DNA of 64,000 bases from Myxococcales bacterium (lineage in GTDB: Bacteria; Myxococcota_A; Polyangia; Polyangiales; Polyangiaceae): assembly GCA_016712525.1 (NCBI GenBank), contig JADJQX010000007.1, positions 806,001 to 870,000 of the forward strand. The letters are read 5' to 3'. Position numbers and translations under genes: made by a program. The notes beneath the pieces were generated by a model. The model was not told the origin of the DNA and did not search any database. It saw only the letters and a list, made by a program, of their open reading frames with translations. How positions within the stretch are numbered: the stretch's first letter is position 1; the number at the start of each line of letters is the position of its first letter. Positions 16,515 to 25,667 of the stretch are shown one piece after another.

Positions 16515-19019
16515 TCAGCCGCGCCTCGGCGCGCGCATCGGTACGGGGACGGACGTGTCCTCGGGCCACGCGTGCTTGGGGTAGCGACGCCCGAGCTCCT
16601 TCCGGAGGGGAGGGTAGTGCGTCCGGAAGAAGCTCTCGAGATCACGTGTAATTTGCACGCATCGCTTGTTCGGCGCGAGCAGGTGCAAGACCACCGGCTC
16701 CCCTCCGATGGCCGGGGTCGCGCGGAGCCCGAAGAAGTCCTGCAGGTACGACTCGACCCATGGGGGCTTCCCGACCTCGTAGTGAACCGTGGGTTTGCGG
16801 CCGCTCGGCAGCGTGATGGTGTCCGGGCAGAGGCTCGCGAGCTTCTCGGCACCTGGGACTGCCGCGTAAAAATACCCGAGCAGGCCGCCCTCGAGGACCT
16901 CGTCCAAGGTTCGCTTCCCCGCGCACGCCGCGCGGACGATCTCCGTGACGGCAGCCTCGTCGAGCGCCGAAGCGAGCATCCCGCGAGAGGCGGCGTACCT
17001 GGCGCGCGCGAGGAACGCCTCGAGCGCGCCCGAAGCGTCGAGGGACGCAAGGCCCCGCGCGAGCAGCGCGTCGGCGAGACAGACCGCCACGTCGTCGCCC
17101 GTGGGTTTCGTGTCGAGGGTCTCGTCGAACGCGATCCCGTCGTAGAGGAGACGGCTCTTCGCTTCGACCCGGCCGAGCTCCGCGTTGAACGTGAGGACCC
17201 GCTCTTCGGTCACCTCGTCGACGAACCTGTCCAGGATGGCCCCAGGATCGACCGCGGCCGCGATGCGGACGAGCACCCCGCGGCTCTCGTCGGCGTCGAG
17301 CGCGAGGAGGAACGGGGCGTCCCGCACGACGCTCTCTTCGGAGAGCGTGCCCGAGATCCCTCCCGCGATCGCCAGGCGGGGCGCCTTCGGCTTTTGGCGC
17401 TTGGCGAACCTGTCGGGGAACGCGGAGAGCAACGCCGAGACGAGCGCGCGGTCGTGGGCCTCGGGCCCGCTCGGAGGTGCGACCGACGCCCTGCAGCGCC
17501 GCACGAGATCGCGCTTCACCGCGAGGACCGTCGTGACGGCGCGAAGGTCGAGCCCCATCGCCCGGAGCGCGTGCGGCCGCTGCCCCGCGCCCTCGGCCTC
17601 CCGCAGCTTGTCGAGCAAGAGCCCGACGTCCGAGTCCTGCGTGGGCTCGTCCGACTTTCGCTCCGTGAAGGGGCCCCTTGCGTCCCGGATGTCCCGTTCG
17701 GCGAGCAGGGCTGCCGCCCCACACGCGTCGTCGACGATCCCGAGAGCCTCCCCGGCGAGGCAGAGCCTCGCGAGGCGAGGGGAGAGCGGAAACCTCACCA
17801 TCTTTCGACCGAGCTCGGTCGGCTCTCCTCGCGCGTCGAGCGCACCGAGCCGCGTGAGGAGCCTCTTGGCGCCGGCCACCGCGCTCTCCCTCGGGGGGTC
17901 GAGGAAGCGGACGTCGGAGCGGCCGGCCACCGAGAGCGAGAGGACCATGTCGGCGAGATCGACGCGCGCGATCTCCGGGGGATCGCTCTCGGGGCGCGCG
18001 TCGAAGTCGGCCTTGGCGTAGAGGCGAATGCAGCGGCCCGGGCGCACACGGCCCGCGCGGCCCTCACGCTGGGTGGCCGAGGCGCGGCTCACCTTGACCG
18101 TCTCGAGCGAGCCCAGGCCGCTCCACGGCGAGTGCCGTATCGCGCGCGCCAGGCCAGAGTCGATCACCGTGACCACGCCCTCCACCGTGATGCTCGACTC
18201 GGCCACGTTGGTCGCGAGCACGACCTTTCGGCGCGGCCCACGCCGTATCGCGCGGCTCTGCTCCTCGAGGGGCAGCTCGCCGTGCAGAGCCACCACGTCG
18301 ACCCCGTGCTCGGACGCGAGTTTCTGTAGTGCTTCCGAACACTTGCGAATCTCTCGAGCGCCCGGGAGGAACACGAGGGTGTCGCCGTCGGGGGAGGCCA
18401 CGAGGGCGCTTCGTGTGGCCGAGACGACGCGGAGCTCGAGCGGCCTGTCGTCCCCCGGTGGCTCGTGCTCGGTGACGACGGGGTACGCGCGGCCCTCGGA
18501 GCGGATCCTCGCCGCACCGAGGTACTCGGCGACCGGTGCCGCGTCGAGCGTGGCCGACATCACGATCACGTGGAGGTCGTCGCGCTCGGTCCGGAGGGCG
18601 TGCTCGAGCAGGGCGAGGGCGACGTCGCCCTGCAGGTTTCGCTCGTGGAACTCGTCCAAGATCACCACGCCGACTCCCGCGAGCTTCGGATCGGTGACGA
18701 GCCGTCGCGTGAGGACTCCCTCCGTCACGAACCGGATCCTCGTACGCTCGCTCCGCGACTCCTCGAAGCGCACGGAGTAGCCCACCCGCTCGCCCACCTT
18801 CTCGCCGAGCTCTTCGGCCACACGAGCCGCGGCGAGGCGTGCCGCGAGCCGCCGAGGCTCGAGCACCACGATCTCGCCTTCGAATCCCGCGTCGAGGAGG
18901 GCGCGAGGCACGCGTGTCGTCTTCCCTGCGCCGGGCGGCGCCTCGAGGACGAGCCTTCGCGAGTCGCGGAGGGTCGCCACGATGGCCGGGAGCTCTGTAT
19001 CGATGGGGAGCGCGCGCAC
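16515..19019 (-). CDS. hrpB: ATP-dependent RNA helicase HrpB (DEAH-type)
   Basis: HrpB is a DExH/DEAH-family helicase of uncertain RNA substrate. The start LPIDTELPAIVATL and the Walker A APPGAGKTTRVPRALL are diagnostic, followed by LDEFHERN (DEFH box), VMSATLD and the VVLATNVAESSITVEGV block. The C-terminal HrpB domain ends in GRRYPKHAWPED, a family hallmark. I chose the GTG at 19019 (834 aa, typical). An ATG at 19058 is also in frame and would overlap the murB start on the other strand. It is divergent from murB. Confidence 0.93.
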   Translation of the reverse strand: MRALPIDTELPAIVATLRDSRRLVLEAPPGAGKTTRVPRALLDAGFEGEIVVLEPRRLAARLAAARVAEELGEKVGERVGYSVRFEESRSERTRIRFVTEGVLTRRLVTDPKLAGVGVVILDEFHERNLQGDVALALLEHALRTERDDLHVIVMSATLDAAPVAEYLGAARIRSEGRAYPVVTEHEPPGDDRPLELRVVSATRSALVASPDGDTLVFLPGAREIRKCSEALQKLASEHGVDVVALHGELPLEEQSRAIRRGPRRKVVLATNVAESSITVEGVVTVIDSGLARAIRHSPWSGLGSLETVKVSRASATQREGRAGRVRPGRCIRLYAKADFDARPESDPPEIARVDLADMVLSLSVAGRSDVRFLDPPRESAVAGAKRLLTRLGALDARGEPTELGRKMVRFPLSPRLARLCLAGEALGIVDDACGAAALLAERDIRDARGPFTERKSDEPTQDSDVGLLLDKLREAEGAGQRPHALRAMGLDLRAVTTVLAVKRDLVRRCRASVAPPSGPEAHDRALVSALLSAFPDRFAKRQKPKAPRLAIAGGISGTLSEESVVRDAPFLLALDADESRGVLVRIAAAVDPGAILDRFVDEVTEERVLTFNAELGRVEAKSRLLYDGIAFDETLDTKPTGDDVAVCLADALLARGLASLDASGALEAFLARARYAASRGMLASALDEAAVTEIVRAACAGKRTLDEVLEGGLLGYFYAAVPGAEKLASLCPDTITLPSGRKPTVHYEVGKPPWVESYLQDFFGLRATPAIGGEPVVLHLLAPNKRCVQITRDLESFFRTHYPPLRKELGRRYPKHAWPEDTSVPVPMRAPRRG

Positions 19020-19031
19020 GACGTGGGCCCT

Positions 19032-19039
19032 GCTATACC
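19032..19039. promoter_or_regulatory. Shared -10 core between hrpB and murB
   Basis: GCTATACC reads TATACC (preceded by TGC) towards murB and TATAGC towards hrpB. The TATA core could serve divergent promoters, giving leaders of about 11 nt (murB) and 5 nt (hrpB from its GTG). Confidence 0.35.
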
Positions 19040-19056
19040 ACGGGCCACCACGTGTC

Positions 19057-20127
19057 ATGACCCCCTCGCCCCATCCTCCGCTCTCCACCATGACCACGCT
19101 GCGGCTCGGGGGGCCACCTCGTCGGCTCGTCTCGGCGACGACCGACGCCGAGCTCGTCGACGCCCTTCGAGGCTCGAGCGGCGAGGCGGTCTTCTTGCTC
19201 GGCGGGGGCTCCAACGTGGTCGTGTCCGACGACGGGTACGACGGGCTCGTCGTGCAGGTCGTCACGAAGGGGATCGGCTTCGAGCGCGTCGGCGGGCGCG
19301 TCCACGTGACCGTGGCCGCGGGCGAAGTCTGGGACGACCTCGTCGCGGTGTGCGTGGAGCGCGGCCTCTCGGGGCTGTCCTGCCTCTCCGGAATCCCGGG
19401 CTCCGTGGGCGCGACGCCGCTCCAGAACGTCGGCGCCTATGGGAGCGAGGTCTCCGACACGATCGTCTCCGTGAAGGTCTGCGAGCGCGCGACCGGCGCC
19501 GTCGACGACGTCCCCGGTGCGTCGTGCGCCTTCGGCTACCGAACGAGCCGCTTCCGAGGCACGGACACGCACGCGGTGCTCGCGGTCACGTTCGCCCTCA
19601 CCGAAGAGCTCGAGGCACACGTGCCCGACTACGCCGAGGTTCGCCGCGCTCTCGGTGTCGACCCGGGCGATCGGGTCCCCCTCGCGACCCTCCGCGACAC
19701 GATCCTCAGGCTCCGCCGCGCGAAGGGCATGGTGCTCGATCCCGACGATCCCGACTCGGTCAGCGCCGGCTCGTTCTTCACGAACCCGCTCCTCTCCGAC
19801 GCCGACGTCGTCCGCCTGCGCGCGCGTGTGCGGACCGTCGTCGGCGACGAGGAGCCGCCGCTCTTCCCCGATCGGGCGAGCGGTCTCACGAAGTCGTCCG
19901 CGGCGTGGCTCATCGAGCGGGCAGGGTTCCGCCGAGGGTACGGCGACGGTCGCGTGGGCCTCTCGACCAAACACACGCTCGCCCTCGTCAACCGCGGCGG
20001 GGCCTCCACGGAGGAGCTGGTCGCGTTCGCGCGCCAGATTCGGAACGGGGTCGCCGAGCGGTTCGGAGTACACCTCGAACCCGAGCCGATTTTTGTCGGA
20101 TTTCAAGGGGTTACGAACCCCTTGTGA
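19057..20127 (+). CDS. murB: UDP-N-acetylenolpyruvoylglucosamine reductase
   Basis: MurB reduces the enolpyruvyl group to give UDP-MurNAc, the second committed step of peptidoglycan synthesis. FAD-binding motifs LLGGGSNVVVSDDGY and SGIPGSVGATPLQNVGAYG are present, with GYRTSRF, SAGSFFTNP (catalytic Ser) and KSSAAWLIERAGFRRG following. 356 aa. The ATG at 19057 is preferred; a Met 11 codons later is possible. It stands alone and not in a mur cluster. Confidence 0.95.
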   Translation: MTPSPHPPLSTMTTLRLGGPPRRLVSATTDAELVDALRGSSGEAVFLLGGGSNVVVSDDGYDGLVVQVVTKGIGFERVGGRVHVTVAAGEVWDDLVAVCVERGLSGLSCLSGIPGSVGATPLQNVGAYGSEVSDTIVSVKVCERATGAVDDVPGASCAFGYRTSRFRGTDTHAVLAVTFALTEELEAHVPDYAEVRRALGVDPGDRVPLATLRDTILRLRRAKGMVLDPDDPDSVSAGSFFTNPLLSDADVVRLRARVRTVVGDEEPPLFPDRASGLTKSSAAWLIERAGFRRGYGDGRVGLSTKHTLALVNRGGASTEELVAFARQIRNGVAERFGVHLEPEPIFVGFQGVTNPL

Positions 20128-20136
20128 CAGCCACGC

Positions 20137-21429
20137 TCAGCCCTCGGGGAGCTTCCCGGAGGGCGGGGCCGGCGGGAGCGGCGCCGAGATCGGCGGTGGC
20201 GGGATCGACGCGGGGGACGTCACGACGACCGGGGGAGGGGCCATGGTCATGTTGGGCACCCACCCGTCGAGGCCGAGCGGCGCGAACACCTGCCGACCGT
20301 GGGCCCAGAGCGGCTGAAGCTTGTCCACGAGGTCGGCCTTTCGGAGATAGACCTCCTCCCGGCGTCCGCCGTCGTGCTCTCGTTTGAGCGAAAGCTCGGC
20401 GTCGTTCGGGCTCCGCCTGGCGATCTCGGCCACGGTCGGGGCGAAGAGCGTCACGAAGCGCTCGACGAGCTCGATGACGAGCGCCCCGCCCATCGCGTCT
20501 TTGTCGTCGAGGCGGAGCTCGACGAGCCGCTCCTTCTGGCCGTGGAGCCCGCGGAGGGAGTCCCCGACCGCGCCGACGAGCCGAGCGAGCCGCTCGGTGT
20601 CCTGGGCGTCGAGCTCGGGCGAGAGGGCCTCGGCGTCGACGTTGCCCGGGTGCTCCACGGTCGCGAGCTTCGAGGGGCCCGCGTCGACCAGGGTGAGCAC
20701 GAGCACGTCGGGCTCGGTGAGCTTCTTTCGAAGGCACACGGTCGCGCGGCCGGGCGCGAGCTCCACCTGCGAGATCACGTAGTCGTCGATGGCGAGCGGC
20801 TCGGCCGTGACGACGCCTTTGAAGAAGCTCTTCTTCACGGCGACCTTGAGGCTCGTGCCCTTGGCGAGATCTCCCACCTTGCGCGCGGCATCCCACGGGG
20901 CGCTCGGGCGAAGCTGGTAGCCGCACGTCATATTTCCCGCGGTCACGAAGGTCGCGCTCGTCTGGTACTGCGCTCCCTGGAGGACTGCGCGCGTCGTGGC
21001 GCGTTCCAGCGAGAGCTCGGCCCGGAGGAAGAGGTCTTCGATCGCGGCGTGCGCCTCGATGCGGCGCTGCCCCACCTCGCGCGCGGTGCTCTGGGCGTCG
21101 CGCTCGTTCGCGTGGCTCACCTGCCGCTGTTGCTCTCCGACGAAGCGCTGCGCGAGGTCGCCGACCTCCCTCGCGTAGTCGAGGGCGCTCGGGTGGCTCA
21201 CGCGGTTCGCCGTGTCGGCGATGGCCTTCATGACGACCTGGTGGAACTTCTCGAGCGCGCCGATGCCCGCGATTCGGGCTTGGCTCTGCTCGGCGGCCTT
21301 GGCCTCCAGGCTCACGGCCTCGTCATGGAGCTTCACGGCGCGCGTGGCCGAGGCCATGAAGATCTCGAGGGTGCCGAGAAAGTCGTACGAGAGGGGGAAC
21401 GGAGTGGAGTCCCCGTAGAGGTAGCGCAT
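20137..21429 (-). CDS. Conserved hypothetical helical protein
   Basis: This 430-aa protein opens MRYLYGDSTPFPLSYDFLGT, a start I recall from other myxobacterial hypotheticals. Long Ala/Glu/Gln/Arg-rich helices follow (residues 25-150), probably coiled coil, then a mixed alpha/beta region and a Pro-rich C-terminal tail (about 395-430). There is no signal peptide or membrane segment, so it is cytosolic. The ATG at 21429 with AAGGGA 8 nt upstream is better than the GTG eight codons earlier. It converges with murB and diverges from the next kinase. No function is assigned. Confidence 0.65.
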   Translation of the reverse strand: MRYLYGDSTPFPLSYDFLGTLEIFMASATRAVKLHDEAVSLEAKAAEQSQARIAGIGALEKFHQVVMKAIADTANRVSHPSALDYAREVGDLAQRFVGEQQRQVSHANERDAQSTAREVGQRRIEAHAAIEDLFLRAELSLERATTRAVLQGAQYQTSATFVTAGNMTCGYQLRPSAPWDAARKVGDLAKGTSLKVAVKKSFFKGVVTAEPLAIDDYVISQVELAPGRATVCLRKKLTEPDVLVLTLVDAGPSKLATVEHPGNVDAEALSPELDAQDTERLARLVGAVGDSLRGLHGQKERLVELRLDDKDAMGGALVIELVERFVTLFAPTVAEIARRSPNDAELSLKREHDGGRREEVYLRKADLVDKLQPLWAHGRQVFAPLGLDGWVPNMTMAPPPVVVTSPASIPPPPISAPLPPAPPSGKLPEG

Positions 21430-21566
21430 GAATCCCTTTCGGGGAGTGTACACGAACCTTCGTCGCCCGCGTGGGTCGCGTGAGGGGAGCCTTTGCTCCG
21501 CGACGGGCGAGGGCTCCGCGTGTATCGTAGAGGCCTTTCCTTCGAGGGCCCACGAAGCCGCAACGA

Positions 21567-23297
21567 ATGCCCGCGCCCGACCTCTTCGTCCCTGGAACCT
21601 TGGTAGGCCCCTACCGGCTCGGCTCCCCGCTCGGCCGGGGTGGGATGGGCGCGGTCTTCGCGGCCGACGGCCCCGGTGGCCGTGTCGCTCTCAAGCTCGT
21701 CGCTTCGTACGGTGCGACCCTGGCCGAGCGTGAGCGCTTCGCGCGCGAGATCGACGCCCTTCGCACCCTCGACCACCCCGGGATCGTGAGGATCCTCGAC
21801 CGCGGGACGTGCGCGCGCACCGGCGTGCCGTACTTCGCCATGGACCTGCTCGACGGAGAGGACCTCGCGGCTTGGGTCTCGAGGTCCGGGCCACTCGCCG
21901 AGGCCGCCGCGCTCTCGCTCGGGCTCGACGTGGCCGAAGCGCTCCTCCACGCGCACGAGCGCGGTGTCGTTCATCGTGACGTAAAGCCGCGAAATATTTT
22001 GATTTTGCGCGGCTCGGGTCGCGCCGTTCTCTGCGACTTCGGGCTCGCGCGCCGGGTCGACGAGGTCTCGTCTCTCACGCGGACCGGTGCCTTCCTGGGC
22101 ACTCCCACCTTCATGGCGCCCGAGCAGTTCCTCGACGCCAGGAAGGCCGACGAGCGCTCCGACGTCTTCTCCCTCGCGATGACCCTCGTCACGGCGCTCT
22201 CCGCCAAGAACCCCCTCGAGGAGTGCCGATCGACGACGGAGCTCATGATGGCGCTGTGCACGCGCCCCATCCCGCGGCTCGAGGAGCTGATGGCGCCCCG
22301 CACCGTCGCGCGGTCGCTCGCCGAGGCCCTACGCCGGGCGCTCTCGACCGAGCCCGACGAGCGCTCGACGATGGCCGAGCTCCGCAGGGATCTCGCGGCG
22401 TCCGAGGGCTCCTCGGTATCGATTCCGGCGCCGCGCACCCTCCCACTCGGAGCCGTGCTCGGTGCCGGCAGGCCGCTGCCTCGGCTCTCGGTCGTGGCGC
22501 GCGGTGCCGCCGTCTCGGCGCCGCCCGACCCGGGGCCCGAGGTGCGGCCACCTCTCCGCCTCGGGCGTGCGAGCTACACCCTTCACGCCGAGGTCGCCGA
22601 AGGGATCTTCGATGGGCGCGACGAGGACGGCAGGCCCGTGCGTGTCGAGCGCCTCGGAGCCGTCGCCACGTCCCCGGACGGAGAAGCGCGGTTTCGTGCC
22701 GAGGTCGACGCGTTCGGCTCCGTCCTCAGCGAGAGCATCGTCGCGCTCCTCGACTCCGGCATCGAAGGCGCGGACGCGTTCGTCGTGACCGAGCCACCGG
22801 TCTTGCCGACCTTGCGGGGGCTCGTCTCCGAGCGTGGGACGCTGCCCTTCGGCGCCGCGGTGACCGCCTTCGTCGGCCTCGTCCGAGGGCTCCGCATGCT
22901 GCACGAGGTGGGGGTCGTCCACGGCTTCCTCGCGCCCGACAGCTTCCACTTCAGGTCATCGGGCAGGCGAGAGATCCTCGTCCTCCACGAGCTCGGGATC
23001 GGGGCGCGAATCGGCGCCGCCCTCCGCGCGCCGACCCGCCAGCCCCCGAAGCGCGACCCTCGCTCCGACGTCGTCCAGATCGTCTCGGCCCTGTACCTGA
23101 CCGCGGTCGGGAAGGTCCCGTTCGGTGCGTCGGCCGTCAAGGCCCGCCCCCCAGCGCACACGACCCTCTCCGCGCCCGATCCCACGGGGCGCAGCGCGCT
23201 CGACGATCTCGTCCGGCGCACCATCGAGGGAAAGGTCCCCACGCTCTCGGGGCTCGCGACCGAGCTTTCGGCTCTTCTCGAAGCGGCCTCGGTATGA
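21567..23297 (+). CDS. Soluble Ser/Thr protein kinase fused to a C-terminal pseudokinase domain
   Basis: Residues 14-280 form a complete Hanks kinase: GRGGMG (23-28), VALK Lys43, HRDVKPRN from 136, DFG at 157 and MAPEQ. Residues 330-570 look like a second, degenerate kinase fold. The VAIK lysine is replaced (VRVERLG), HRD has become VVHGFLAPDSF, and DFG has become HELG, so catalytic residues are lost while helix patterns such as LVRGLRMLHEVGVVHG remain. There is no membrane helix, unlike the other kinases with tails here. The pseudokinase may regulate the active half. A -10-like TATCGT at 21523 gives a leader of about 33 nt. Confidence 0.85.
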   Translation: MPAPDLFVPGTLVGPYRLGSPLGRGGMGAVFAADGPGGRVALKLVASYGATLAERERFAREIDALRTLDHPGIVRILDRGTCARTGVPYFAMDLLDGEDLAAWVSRSGPLAEAAALSLGLDVAEALLHAHERGVVHRDVKPRNILILRGSGRAVLCDFGLARRVDEVSSLTRTGAFLGTPTFMAPEQFLDARKADERSDVFSLAMTLVTALSAKNPLEECRSTTELMMALCTRPIPRLEELMAPRTVARSLAEALRRALSTEPDERSTMAELRRDLAASEGSSVSIPAPRTLPLGAVLGAGRPLPRLSVVARGAAVSAPPDPGPEVRPPLRLGRASYTLHAEVAEGIFDGRDEDGRPVRVERLGAVATSPDGEARFRAEVDAFGSVLSESIVALLDSGIEGADAFVVTEPPVLPTLRGLVSERGTLPFGAAVTAFVGLVRGLRMLHEVGVVHGFLAPDSFHFRSSGRREILVLHELGIGARIGAALRAPTRQPPKRDPRSDVVQIVSALYLTAVGKVPFGASAVKARPPAHTTLSAPDPTGRSALDDLVRRTIEGKVPTLSGLATELSALLEAASV

Positions 23298-23346
23298 CCA
23301 TGTCGCACCTCTTGCGACCTTGGCTCGAATCCGCGAAGGTCGCGGC

Positions 23347-25158
23347 GTGACCCTCCGCGCTTCGAAGGCTCGACTCCACCGTTTCCATGGGCTCGTGGCG
23401 CTCGTGGCGCTCGTCGCCGGATGCGGTCGGTGCCGAGGGGATCGCCCGTACGTGCCCTACGGCATCGACGGGGGCGAGCCCGATGCCGCGACGGCGAGCG
23501 TGTCGCCTTCGGCGGTACCCTCGGTTTTCGCCGACGCGTCGCCCGGAGACGCTCCTCCGAAAATGGCCACGACCTGGGAGCACGGAGGTCGCGCTCTTCG
23601 TGCGCCGGACGGGACGTACTTCGAGCAGGGGCTGTTCGGCGACGTCGACGGTGACTCCGCCGAGGACGCGCTCGTCGTGGTGAGGAGCTTCGCCGAGCCC
23701 GCGAAGCTGTCCGCGTACCTCTACGGCACGGCACGTCCAGGGCCCGTCGAGCTCGTGACGTCCACGTTGAAGGCGAGCCCACGCGCGGAGGCTGCGCACG
23801 ATCTCCGCAGGCTCGGCAAAGCCTCGTTCGCCGTGACCCTCGGGCTCCGCGCGGCGGACGCGACGCAAGGGGCGCGTCACGTCGCGCTCGTCGAGCTCGT
23901 CGACGGGAAGGGAGGGGCGAGCCCCAAGGTGAGGCTCGAGCTCGACGTCGCCGATCCGCCCGAGCGCCCACCGCTCGGTGTCGGGCTCTCCGTACCCGAC
24001 GTCGACGGCGATGGAGTCGCCGATGTCGCCGTGGCGTTCGAGCAGGGGGAACGCGCAGCCGCACGCTTCACCTTCCTCGACCGCCCCGCGGGGCTCGCGC
24101 GTGATCCCGAGGAGCCGAGGAAGTCGCTCGGCGCGCTCGCGTCCCGAGCGCTCGCCCGCGCGCGTCGCCGAGAGCCGGCCGACGACGTGCTCGTCGAGGT
24201 CGAGGCGGTCACGGCTCTCGTCCGCGCGATTTGCCCCGATCTGCCCGGCGCGCGGGTCGCTGATTTTCGCCCCGTCGCGGGGCCACGCTGCGCCGCCGAC
24301 GACGCCCTCGGAGATCTCGCCGTGGCCGAGACCCTCGCGCAGGCCTCGGCGGGCCGCGCCTTCCACGCGCTCCGCGCACGCGGCCGACTCGGCGGCCCCT
24401 TCGTCCGCCGCACGAACGAGCGAGACGTCGAGGCCCGCAAGGCCGTCGAGTCCGTGGTGGAGCTCGTCGCTCCCCGCGACGTGAAGGTCCTCGGCCCATC
24501 GCCGCTCGCACCGAAGCGGCACGTTCCCGCGTTCTCCCCGCTCTCGTTTCGTCGCGCCGATGCCCTGTCGATCGTGACGGGCGAGGGCATCGTCGAGGTC
24601 GATCTCTCCACACGCGAAGAGACCCGCAGCCCCGATCCTCCATGGCCCTCCGCGGTGGTCGCGAAGGGGGGCGCGCGCCTGGTCGAGGTGTACGACGCGT
24701 GCCGAGGCGGTCCGCTCCGCGCGACCTTCGCCCCCGCTCCCAACGACCCCGCAGGAGACGCACACGACGTCGTCCTCCCGGTCGCGCCCGACCTCGGGCC
24801 GACCTGTACGACCTCTCGCGGACAGCCGGTCGCGGCCACACCCATCGCCGTCGGTCCAGCCGGCGTGGAGCTCTTCGTCGCCGGTGTTCCGATCCTCGTT
24901 CGCGCCGACCTCACGTCGGCCGAGCTGCTCCCGCGCCCGGGCGGCTCGGGTGGCGCCCTCGGCGGCGCGGGCGGGGCTACCGGCAGCGTCGTCGCCCTGG
25001 GGACGCCGTTCGGTGTGGCTCTTCAAGTGTCCGGAAAGGTTAAGCTTTTGTCGAGCCCGTCGCTCACGGGGGACGTCTGGGGTTGCACGCCGAGCCCCGA
25101 CGGCGCTCGCGTCGCGTGTTTGGTCGGAGGGAAGGCCGTGGTCGCCACGCTCCCGTAG
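23347..25158 (+). CDS. Large lipoprotein with FG-GAP/VCBS-like repeats
   Basis: From the GTG at 23347 a basic start and hydrophobic core end in lipobox LVAGC (Cys23), followed by an Asp/Ala/Ser linker. Two calcium-binding-like motifs stand out, GDVDGDSAEDALVVV and PDVDGDGVADVAVAF, typical of FG-GAP/VCBS beta-propeller blades. A Gly/Ala-rich turn and WGCTPSPDGARVACL near the end resemble a propeller strand. 603 aa, attached to the envelope. It begins 49 bp after the kinase-pseudokinase gene, so the two may be co-transcribed. The ligand is unknown. Confidence 0.7.
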   Translation: MTLRASKARLHRFHGLVALVALVAGCGRCRGDRPYVPYGIDGGEPDAATASVSPSAVPSVFADASPGDAPPKMATTWEHGGRALRAPDGTYFEQGLFGDVDGDSAEDALVVVRSFAEPAKLSAYLYGTARPGPVELVTSTLKASPRAEAAHDLRRLGKASFAVTLGLRAADATQGARHVALVELVDGKGGASPKVRLELDVADPPERPPLGVGLSVPDVDGDGVADVAVAFEQGERAAARFTFLDRPAGLARDPEEPRKSLGALASRALARARRREPADDVLVEVEAVTALVRAICPDLPGARVADFRPVAGPRCAADDALGDLAVAETLAQASAGRAFHALRARGRLGGPFVRRTNERDVEARKAVESVVELVAPRDVKVLGPSPLAPKRHVPAFSPLSFRRADALSIVTGEGIVEVDLSTREETRSPDPPWPSAVVAKGGARLVEVYDACRGGPLRATFAPAPNDPAGDAHDVVLPVAPDLGPTCTTSRGQPVAATPIAVGPAGVELFVAGVPILVRADLTSAELLPRPGGSGGALGGAGGATGSVVALGTPFGVALQVSGKVKLLSSPSLTGDVWGCTPSPDGARVACLVGGKAVVATLP

Positions 25159-25192
25159 CGCGGGTCCCTTTCGCACCGCCTCCGACCTCGCG

Positions 25193-25654
25193 TCACGGCC
25201 CTACGGAGAGCTCGGTCGACACCTCCACGGACGAGGCACGACACCCGTCCCCGTCGGAGCACGTGACCGCGCGAACGCGCAGGACGAGGGGGCCCTTGCC
25301 GTTGATCCGAGCCACGAGCGCGAGCGCGAAGCGGTACCCCGTGGCGTCACGGGCGGTCGCCTCCCCTGGGCCCACCCGTCCTCGGAGGGCCGACGAGAAC
25401 GAGGGCGCGCGCACCACCGAGACGTCGGCCCATACGAGCTTCTGGCGATCGGTGGGCCTCACGTCGACGCCGCAGCGTACGCGTCCGGGCTCCGTGGCCT
25501 TGTCGCACTGGACCTGAGCGACCACGGACGGCGCTTCGGGGCTCGACGCCCACGCTGGCCGTTCGCGCACCGCGAAGACGAACGCGAGCCCCGCACCGAC
25601 GCCCGAGGCGACGGCCCACCGCGCCGCCGTGGTTCGTGCTAGTCGGAGTGCCAT
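25193..25654 (-). CDS. Exported hypothetical protein
   Basis: A 153-aa protein with a twin-Arg-free signal peptide (residues 1-37, ending PAWASS) and a compact beta-rich domain holding four cysteines (QVQCDKA, VRCGVD, VTCSDGDGC). No family is recognised. Its ATG (25654-25652) shares two bases with the ATG of the divergent gene at 25653. TAGGAT on this strand (25667-25662) ends 7 nt before the ATG, so its promoter lies inside the neighbour's coding region. Confidence 0.65.
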   Translation of the reverse strand: MALRLARTTAARWAVASGVGAGLAFVFAVRERPAWASSPEAPSVVAQVQCDKATEPGRVRCGVDVRPTDRQKLVWADVSVVRAPSFSSALRGRVGPGEATARDATGYRFALALVARINGKGPLVLRVRAVTCSDGDGCRASSVEVSTELSVGP

Positions 25655-25667
25655 GGGTCGGATCCTA
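25640..25667. promoter_or_regulatory. Face-to-face leaderless promoter pair around an overlapping start CATG
   Basis: Rightward TGCTAGTCG has its hexamer at 25640-25645 and leftward TAGGAT is at 25667-25662. Each ends 7 nt before its own ATG, and the two ATGs overlap in CATG at 25652-25655. Confidence 0.5.

Noticed and set aside
16467..18329. A 620-residue plus-strand frame opposite hrpB
   Set aside because: hrpB motifs on the minus strand are unambiguous; the opposite frame has shadow composition.
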